Made by a program: the position numbers and the translations under genes. From an uncultured Clostridia bacterium (lineage in GTDB: Bacteria > Bacillota > Clostridia > Christensenellales > Pumilibacteraceae), in NCBI GenBank assembly GCA_947385185.1, contig CANDJX010000036.1, positions 1-12,941 of the forward strand: a DNA stretch of 12,941 bases, read 5' to 3'. A model generated the notes under the pieces. It was given only the letters and a program-made list of their open reading frames with translations. It was not told the DNA's origin and did no database searches. Within the stretch, counting starts at the first letter, position 1. Every line of letters begins with the position of its first letter. Shown here piece by piece: positions 8,188 to 12,941 of this stretch.

Positions 8188-9093
8188 CTATTTCTTTTCT
8201 TCCGCGTCTTTTTCGTCCCCCGCGCAAGAGTCCGGAACAATCGGGGCGTCCGCGACGTCGGATGCGTTCAAATCGTCCGTAACATCCGAAGCGGCTTTCA
8301 CGCGCGGTTTTCCGTCGACGCCGAGTCTGAGCCCGCGTCTTACGCCGATGATTACAACGGGCGCGGCGATCGTCGTGATAAGAAGCTCGGGCAGGAAATT
8401 TAGTACCGTAAGAATGGCGTATACGTCCGAAAGCGTCTGATACTGCGCGCCGAATAGGAACATCATCGGAAGCACGAGCGAGGTATTCGCGACTACCGTA
8501 AAGAACGCGCCGACGCCGAGACGGAAAAGTTCGATGACTCTCTCGTTGCATTTACGATTTGCGGCGATAATCGCCGGAATCATGCCGCCGATAAGGATAA
8601 GCAGAAGCACGAAGCCGGAAAGCCCGATGAAGAAAGCAAAACCTTCCGCGCCCGAAAATACGAAGAACATTACCATTCCCGCAATCGCAAGCGCGAGGAC
8701 GGATACGGGCACGGCAACGTGCAAATGCGTCTTTTTCGCAAAAGCGATATACGCGTCCGAAAGCAATCCCGCGAGCTTATACGCGCCGAAACCTATGATT
8801 CCGATAAACAGTCTGGGCACGATCGACACGAGCGGATTCTGAAACAACGGGCTCGGAAAGATAAATGCGACCACAAACGACGCTACGCCGAACAGCGCGC
8901 CGCCTATTATCGAATAGGCTAACTTATTGAAAAGCAATGACACCATAACGACGCAGATGAGCTCGCATACCGCAAGCGCAGCGCCGCCGACTGCCACCAA
9001 CCCCTGAGAATACGCCTTGTCGAGCAAGGTCGCAACTATGGTCATAGCCGCCATGACCGAAACCATCGCAATGTCTTTTGCCGAAATTTTCAT
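8188..9093 (-). CDS. ECF transporter S component, candidate pantothenate-specific
   Basis: The 301-residue integral membrane protein has about eight hydrophobic segments by eye (near residues 8-25, 31-54, 58-79, 88-111, 125-147, 151-176, 192-215 and 226-250). It also has an acidic hydrophilic tail (256-301) ending DEKDAEEKK. The N-terminal segment and the loop QNPLVSIVPRLFIGIIGFG (85-103) resemble S components of energy-coupling-factor vitamin importers. These confer substrate specificity and work with a shared T component and two ATPases, none of which is encoded here. It lies one base upstream of coaX in the same operon, so pantothenate is the best-supported substrate, but this rests on context rather than on residues. 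S components are usually about 170-220 residues with six helices, so this protein is long. AAAGGAG lies eight bases before the ATG and fixes the start. Confidence 0.82.
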   Translation of the reverse strand: MKISAKDIAMVSVMAAMTIVATLLDKAYSQGLVAVGGAALAVCELICVVMVSLLFNKLAYSIIGGALFGVASFVVAFIFPSPLFQNPLVSIVPRLFIGIIGFGAYKLAGLLSDAYIAFAKKTHLHVAVPVSVLALAIAGMVMFFVFSGAEGFAFFIGLSGFVLLLILIGGMIPAIIAANRKCNERVIELFRLGVGAFFTVVANTSLVLPMMFLFGAQYQTLSDVYAILTVLNFLPELLITTIAAPVVIIGVRRGLRLGVDGKPRVKAASDVTDDLNASDVADAPIVPDSCAGDEKDAEEKK

Positions 9094-9210
9094 GATGTAA
9101 ACTCCTTTGTCGAACCCCGATTTTCGGGTGTCCGCACGGTTATATTATTTCCGATAAGGTCGCACGCATTCGAGCTGTACGCCTGAAAATGCGTATACTT
9201 GAAGTATACT
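9094..9210 (-). promoter_or_regulatory. Leader of the ECF transporter-coaX-hom operon, with possible hairpins
   Basis: About 117 nt lie between the predicted transcription start and the ATG. Two inverted repeats are visible: ACGCATT (9164-9170) with AATGCGT (9188-9194), whose outer edge meets the palindrome, and CCCGA (9116-9120) with TCGGG (9124-9128). The second forms a small three-base-loop hairpin seven bases upstream of the AAAGGAG at 9108-9102. No U-tract follows it, so it is not a terminator. I could not match the leader to a riboswitch class I know (THF, cobalamin and preQ1 were considered). Confidence 0.45.
9193..9209. promoter_or_regulatory. Perfect 17-bp palindrome, candidate repressor operator
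   Basis: GTATACTTGAAGTATAC is an exact inverted repeat with 8-bp arms around one central base. It begins one or two bases past the predicted transcription start of the transporter-coaX-hom operon, a typical position for a repressor that blocks promoter clearance. The two GTATAC hexamers are centred 11 bp apart, on one face of the helix, as expected for a dimeric regulator. I cannot identify the regulator. Confidence 0.65.
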
Positions 9211-9217
9211 ATCCGGA

Positions 9218-9246
9218 ATTATATCATTTCGCGTCGAAAAAAGCAA
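9218..9246 (-). promoter_or_regulatory. Extended -10 sigmaA promoter of the ECF transporter-coaX-hom operon
   Basis: On the minus strand TTGCTT (9246-9241) is followed by 17 bp and then TATAAT (9223-9218). TG one base upstream of the hexamer makes it an extended -10 (TGATATAAT). The predicted start is near 9210-9211. The promoter sits just past the terminator of the preceding gene, so this operon is a separate unit. Confidence 0.85.
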
Positions 9247-9268
9247 GGATTTTTTGCCGCCGTCCGAG

Positions 9269-9305
9269 AAAAAGGCGCCGAAAGTTATTTCGTCCTTCCG
9301 GCGCC
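9269..9305 (-). terminator. Rho-independent terminator of the large MBG-like surface protein gene
   Basis: On the minus strand GGCGCCGGAAG pairs with CTTTCGGCGCC (11 bp, one G-U pair) across a ten-base loop and ends in TTTTTCTC. The stem starts 13 bases after the stop codon at 9319. Confidence 0.92.
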
Positions 9306-9318
9306 CTCCGAGAATCGC

Positions 9319-12300
9319 TTAATCTTTCTTTTCCGATTCGTCGAAAAAATTATAGAAATTATCTACGTCGTAACCGTCGCTCTTGCCCTTTCCTCTGCGG
9401 TTGAACAGCCCTTCCGCATTAGGGATCGTTTCGCTTCCGGTCGTTTTTCCGTCCGTTCTGCTCCCGCTCGCGTCCACAGTCGTCGTGGTCGTGGTCGTCG
9501 TTATCGCGCCGGGCACCACGTTGTTTACTATATTGCTTTCGGGAAGCGCGAGTTTCTCCTCCGGAATCGCCGGCATTCCCTGCCCGTCCGTCGCGTACTT
9601 ATGCAACGCCGCGACGAGTAGTCCGCCGAGCGAATCGAGCGTCACGCCGTTCTGCCCGGCGTTGGCGTTCCCGCGCAAGAGCAAGTTCTCGGTACGTACG
9701 TTCGACAGCTGCTGCGACGTTTCCGCGCGATTTGCATTCAGCATCTGCTGCATGGCTATCATCTGCGCCGCCATCGCCTGTTGGGCGCTCTCCGCTTTCG
9801 CCGCCGCCGTAGCTTCCGCGCGCGCTTCCGCCACGCGCTCGGCGATCTTGCTTTCCGCCGCCATCGCCGCCAATTCTTTCGCCGTGCTCTGCTGCTGTTC
9901 GAGCAATTTATCGAATTTCGCTTCCATGCGCGCGATCGCGTCCTCGCTCGCCGCAGCTTGAGCAGGCTGTTGCATTTGCATGGGCATCATTTGCGGCATC
10001 ACGGGCTGTTGCATCATCATGCGCGATTCGCGTTCGAGTCTGCGCTCCTCCGCTTCCTCTTTGCGTCGGCGCTCCTCTTTTTCTTCCTCTTTCTGTCTGC
10101 GTAACTCTTCCTTTTTCTTACGGCGATGAACGAGAATAATAAGCAATATAATAAACAGCAGTACGCCGAGTCCGATCGCAAACCACATCCAGTTAGCCGC
10201 GAAAAACGCCATGACGTTATCCCAGAACGTAGGCTCCCCGACGTAAGTGTACTCGAATACTTTTCCGGAATCGGCGAGTTCGAAATTGCCTGCCGCGCTT
10301 TCGGTCAGGACCGTTCTGACGTAATACTTATTGTCTTTGACGAGCGCGTCGGGGCTTACTTCTTCGGTGCAAGCCTCGTCGGCGTAATACTTATATTCTA
10401 TTATGCCGTCATAGCCGCCCTTATAGCTCTCGCTGCTTAAGCCGGGCAAGCCTTCGCCTGCGGTCGCCGTTATTATCGCTTTCTTTATTTCCCACGGCGC
10501 GCGGCGTTCGCCGGCGTCGAGAGTCGCTTCCTCGTACAGCAAATATCCGAGAGCGACCGAGGACTCCGTCGCGTCTTCCCACCGATAATGCTCGGGGTCG
10601 AGAAGCGCGAATACTACGTAATACGTTCCGACGTCCTTGCCTTTGTCGCTTTTTGCTTCGACTATCGTCATCAGACGCTCGTCGAAACCGCCGAAGTCCT
10701 CCCCGCCCGGGATCAATTCTTCGCCCGTATAAGAGATCGCGCCTTTGAACGCAGGCACAAGCACGGTGCGCCTTACGATCTCGAGCGTCGCGGTCATGGG
10801 CTCGATGTTATCGTAGTTCGGGTCGTTGTGATTGAAAGTCACCGTTACGATATATTTGCCGATTTCTTTTACGTCGGTTGCGGCTACGGGATTTCCGTCC
10901 TCGTCGCAATATGTATACTTGACGGTTACGCCGATGGGCAACGAACCGGTTATTTCGAGTTTTTTGACTGTTCCGTCATAATCTTCCTCCGCGTCGTAGA
11001 ATTTCACGTCCGGCAAAGGATAAGTTATTTTTTTGATGACGAGCGAAGCGTATACGGCGGGAAGCTGTTTATAGTTCGGATTGACGTGCTCGGTTTCGAA
11101 TCTGACCCGATATTCCCCCGCGTCCGTCGGAATGCCGCTTACGGGTTCCCAATTGCCGTTCTCGTTCTTCTTTTCGTAACTTACGGTTTCGGTAACAGTC
11201 ACGCCCGCGGGCAGCGCTGCCGTGTCTATATGTATTTCGGGCAATTCTTCGCCTACGTCTATTTCGAAATCAAGCCCGCTGCCTTCGCCGCTTCCGTCCG
11301 TGAACACTATGTCGCTTTCGGGCACGGTCGCTTTGTCGACGACCAATTCGATGACTTCCGGATTCGGAGTCATATACTCGTCGTCGGTATTGCCGTATTC
11401 GACGGTCACGCGGTATTCTCCCGCATCCTTAATATCGCTTGCGTCCACTTCCGCCCAACTTCCGTCGGCGAGCTTCATTTCGTATTTAAGCGTGCGCGTA
11501 ACACTGCTTGCGACGTTGCCGCTCTCGTCTTTCACGTCGCCCGCGATTGCAAAAGTAACGACGCCGTCCGGCGAATATTCGACGGCGTATTTTCCGTCGC
11601 TTCCCTTTGTCGCGCCGGTAACGGTCACATAGGCTTCGCTCGTGTCATACTCTTTCTTATCCGTGATTTCGAGGGTCACGGTTCTGTCGGGTATTATATT
11701 ATAGTTCGGGTTCGTATGACTGAACTTCGCCTTGACGGTATACGTACCGGTTTCCTTTACGTCGCCCGCCGCGATAGACGCGCCGTCCGAAGTCGTATAT
11801 TCGTACGTTACGGTCACTCCCGCGGGCAGCGTGCCCGAAATCTCGATGTTCTTTGCGTTTCCGTCCCGCGTAAATTGCTTGTCGGCGAACGTTATTCCGC
11901 TCATATCGAACGTCGCTTTATCGATCGTAAGCGTAGCAGTCATATCGGATACGGCGTTATAATTATCCGCATCGCCGGTGAAAGCCGCGGTAACGGTATA
12001 GATTCCCGCGTCCTTTACGTCGGCTTCGGCAAGCGGCGCGCCGTTCTTTGAATAAGTATACGCTACGGTCACTCCCGTCGGCAGATTGCCCGAAACCGTA
12101 AGGCTCTTTGCGCTTCCGTCGTACGTCACGGTATCATTCGCAAGCGTCACGCCGTTCATATTATACGTACCCTTATCCACGTTGACGGTAAACGTCGCCG
12201 TCTTGGTCTTATAAGCCACCGTTACGGTATTCGCGCCCGCTTTTATGTCCGCGTCCGTCTTGTCCAACGTTATGTCCGATTTACTTACGACGTAAAGCGT

Positions 12301-12941
12301 GCTGTAACAATCCCAGTTCGCCCGCACGGTCAGTCTGTTTATCACATCGCTCATTCTGACGGGATACGTGAACCGAGGCGACGGATCGGTATATTGCACG
12401 GTCAAATTTTGCAATTGCGCCTGAATTACGTTTACGGTGACGTTTGCGAAATACGACTTCCCGGACATATCTTCCTGCACCATAAGCGTCGCCGTTCCGC
12501 CCGCGCTCGTCGCTATCAGGTCATAGCCGGATATTATCGTAAATTGCGACGGTATGATCGAAACGCTCCTGCCGTCCTGATATTCGATTTTTACGTCCAG
12601 GCAATCTTTGACCTCGTCAAGCGTGAAAATATCGTAAATTTTTCCCGCATCCCCCGCCTTTGGCGTTACGGACACGCCTCTTATACCGGCTTCCTGGTAC
12701 GTCAAAGGTTCTTTACCCGTCGCGTTGTTAAAATTATTCGCATGAGCCGCGTCGGGCACGAAAGTCCACCCGTAATCGTGCGTTCCCGCAATGACCGTAG
12801 CCGGATCCCAGGATATAGTTCCGGTCACGCCCGAAGTCGTCGTAAACGACAGGTCGTCTGGTAATCCTTCGGATACGTACGTTTTCGCAGTATAAGTCGG
12901 CGTTATGCTCGGCGTCGCTTTGTTTATCGTAAAAGTAAACT
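9319..12941 (-). CDS. Very large MBG/Ig-like repeat surface protein with transmembrane helix and long cytoplasmic coiled-coil domain (5' end outside window)
   Basis: The frame is open to the right edge, giving 1206 visible residues; the GTG at 12828 is internal, since Ig-like sequence continues upstream (YTAKTYVSEGLPDDLSFTT, at the edge). Counting from the first complete codon, residues 1-255 are Ig-like modules and 256-899 are about seven MBG-like modules of 80-110 residues, sharing an LPxGVTVxYxY core and a DVKDAGxYTVTxxF close. Residues 916-937 form a transmembrane helix (WMWFAIGLGVLLFIILLIIL). Residues 938-973 are an almost uninterrupted Lys/Glu/Arg helix, 974-997 a Met/Gln/Pro-rich linker, and 998-1089 an Ala/Gln/Glu-rich coiled coil. 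Eight threonines follow at 1147-1154, and the end is aromatic and acidic (DNFYNFFDESEKKD). The positive-inside pattern puts the repeats outside and about 270 residues inside the cell. There is no LPXTG motif. It could link an external ligand to an internal partner or scaffold; no enzyme domain is visible and I cannot name a function. Confidence 0.88.
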   Translation of the reverse strand, partial: FTFTINKATPSITPTYTAKTYVSEGLPDDLSFTTTSGVTGTISWDPATVIAGTHDYGWTFVPDAAHANNFNNATGKEPLTYQEAGIRGVSVTPKAGDAGKIYDIFTLDEVKDCLDVKIEYQDGRSVSIIPSQFTIISGYDLIATSAGGTATLMVQEDMSGKSYFANVTVNVIQAQLQNLTVQYTDPSPRFTYPVRMSDVINRLTVRANWDCYSTLYVVSKSDITLDKTDADIKAGANTVTVAYKTKTATFTVNVDKGTYNMNGVTLANDTVTYDGSAKSLTVSGNLPTGVTVAYTYSKNGAPLAEADVKDAGIYTVTAAFTGDADNYNAVSDMTATLTIDKATFDMSGITFADKQFTRDGNAKNIEISGTLPAGVTVTYEYTTSDGASIAAGDVKETGTYTVKAKFSHTNPNYNIIPDRTVTLEITDKKEYDTSEAYVTVTGATKGSDGKYAVEYSPDGVVTFAIAGDVKDESGNVASSVTRTLKYEMKLADGSWAEVDASDIKDAGEYRVTVEYGNTDDEYMTPNPEVIELVVDKATVPESDIVFTDGSGEGSGLDFEIDVGEELPEIHIDTAALPAGVTVTETVSYEKKNENGNWEPVSGIPTDAGEYRVRFETEHVNPNYKQLPAVYASLVIKKITYPLPDVKFYDAEEDYDGTVKKLEITGSLPIGVTVKYTYCDEDGNPVAATDVKEIGKYIVTVTFNHNDPNYDNIEPMTATLEIVRRTVLVPAFKGAISYTGEELIPGGEDFGGFDERLMTIVEAKSDKGKDVGTYYVVFALLDPEHYRWEDATESSVALGYLLYEEATLDAGERRAPWEIKKAIITATAGEGLPGLSSESYKGGYDGIIEYKYYADEACTEEVSPDALVKDNKYYVRTVLTESAAGNFELADSGKVFEYTYVGEPTFWDNVMAFFAANWMWFAIGLGVLLFIILLIILVHRRKKKEELRRQKEEEKEERRRKEEAEERRLERESRMMMQQPVMPQMMPMQMQQPAQAAASEDAIARMEAKFDKLLEQQQSTAKELAAMAAESKIAERVAEARAEATAAAKAESAQQAMAAQMIAMQQMLNANRAETSQQLSNVRTENLLLRGNANAGQNGVTLDSLGGLLVAALHKYATDGQGMPAIPEEKLALPESNIVNNVVPGAITTTTTTTTVDASGSRTDGKTTGSETIPNAEGLFNRRGKGKSDGYDVDNFYNFFDESEKKD
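9478..9501 (-). repeat. Eight-threonine tract in the cytoplasmic tail
   Basis: Eight consecutive Thr codons (ACG, ACC and ACT mixed) encode poly-Thr in the tail of the large surface protein. The near-repetitive triplets could expand or contract by slippage in whole codons without breaking the frame, and the threonines could be phosphorylation sites. Both are inference. Confidence 0.7.
9673..9948 (-). other. Predicted cytoplasmic coiled-coil segment of the large surface protein
   Basis: This encodes about 92 residues rich in Ala, Gln, Glu and Met (ARMEAKFDKLLEQQQ, then ELAAMAAESKIAERVAE, then QQLSNVRTENLLL), with no proline or glycine until the end. Hydrophobic residues recur at roughly three- and four-residue spacing. 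It should form a helical oligomerisation region inside the cell. The heptad reading is by eye. Confidence 0.65.
10021..10128 (-). other. Juxtamembrane charged helix (single-alpha-helix-like) of the large surface protein
   Basis: About 36 residues directly after the transmembrane helix are almost all Lys, Arg and Glu (RRKKKEELRRQKEEEKEER, then more of the same). The i to i+4 opposite charges are typical of stable single alpha helices. The first basic residues also act as the stop-transfer signal. The segment may hold the coiled coil at a fixed distance from the membrane. Confidence 0.6.
10129..10194 (-). other. Transmembrane helix of the large surface protein
   Basis: This encodes 22 mostly hydrophobic residues (NWMWFAIGLGVLLFIILLII then LV), preceded by aromatic interface residues (FWDNVMAFFAANW) and followed by HRRKKK. 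It is the only membrane span visible in the 1206 residues and divides the repeat array from the charged cytoplasmic part. Confidence 0.9.
10243..12174 (-). repeat. Array of about seven MBG/Ig-like protein modules
   Basis: Modules begin near 12174, 11919, 11658, 11334, 11034, 10773 and 10485. Several open with a K-A-T/K-K boundary and D-x-x-x-x-x-Y-D-G, followed by LPxGVTVxYxY and then DVKDAGxYTVTxxF with N-x-D/N-x-N-Y-N. The first, second and fifth modules are closest to each other; the third and fourth are longer and the sixth and seventh diverge. The modules are diverged at DNA level, which suggests old duplications rather than recent expansion. Confidence 0.75.

Noticed and set aside
7419..8240. 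An 18-codon longer form of coaX starting at 8240
   Set aside because: The extension overlaps the transporter gene, encodes a Lys/Arg-rich stretch unlike the family, and would displace the DIGNTN motif from its usual position near residue 6.
9116..9128. CCCGA/TCGGG hairpin as an attenuator terminator in the transporter leader
   Set aside because: No U-tract follows it, and the ribosome binding site lies seven bases downstream. At most it affects translation.
10588..12051. 487-codon plus-strand frame opposite the MBG-like repeats
   Set aside because: It is in mirror register with the repeat protein and shows no recognisable domain. The repeats on the minus strand explain the sequence.
9319..12828. 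GTG at 12828 as the start of the large surface protein
   Set aside because: The frame stays open to the window edge and the 37 upstream codons continue an MBG-like module. There is no signal peptide or ribosome site at the GTG.
1..12941. Search for CRISPR arrays, tRNA or rRNA genes, insertion sequences, toxin-antitoxin or phage-defence genes
   Set aside because: I saw no regularly spaced repeats, transposase or integrase motifs, tRNA-like cloverleafs or defence-type domains. All long frames are accounted for by the seven minus-strand genes.

Overview
The window looks like bacterial chromosome from a Gram-positive-type organism, most likely an uncultured member of the Clostridia. This placement is inference. 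It rests on strong AGGAG-type ribosome binding sites, sigmaA-type promoters with 17-bp spacers, an ECF vitamin-transporter S component, type III pantothenate kinase, and very large surface proteins built from Ig-like/MBG-like modules with a C-terminal membrane anchor. Base composition is close to half G+C by eye. Every gene I can support lies on the minus strand, so the genes read from right to left. No rRNA, tRNA, CRISPR array, transposase or phage gene is visible.

In transcription order: (1) 12941-9319 is the 3' part of a very large surface protein whose 5' end lies beyond the right edge. It has an array of Ig-like/MBG-like modules, one transmembrane helix, and an unusually long cytoplasmic region made of a charged helix, a Met/Gln-rich linker, a coiled coil and a poly-Thr tail. 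A terminator at 9305-9269 ends it. (2) A strong extended -10 promoter with a perfect 17-bp palindrome at the start site and a leader of about 117 nt drives a three-gene operon at 9093-6115. Its genes are an ECF transporter S component, coaX (type III pantothenate kinase) and hom (homoserine dehydrogenase). The first two touch end to end and suggest uptake of pantothenate followed by its phosphorylation towards CoA. hom adds the threonine/methionine branch of aspartate metabolism. (3) A consensus promoter (TTGACA, 17 bp, TATACT) drives a second complete surface protein of 1212 residues (5984-2346). It has a signal peptide, Ig-like modules, a membrane anchor and no cysteine, and it ends in a terminator at 2332-2302. 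(4) A fourth promoter (TTGTCA, 17 bp, TATAAT) lies so close to its gene that the mRNA should be leaderless. It drives a GlpA-like FAD dehydrogenase with a BFD-type [2Fe-2S] domain (2237-840). That gene is coupled by a GTGA overlap to an FAD/NAD-dependent oxidoreductase (843-1) that runs off the left edge. The pair matches the clostridial glycerol-3-phosphate dehydrogenase-like gene set.

The metabolic genes are familiar families. The least explained elements are the transmembrane surface protein with the coiled-coil cytoplasmic domain, the palindromic operator and leader in front of the transporter-coaX-hom operon, and the apparently leaderless dehydrogenase transcript. Several long plus-strand open frames mirror the real genes codon for codon. 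They exist because those genes avoid TTA, CTA and TCA codons, and I do not call them genes.
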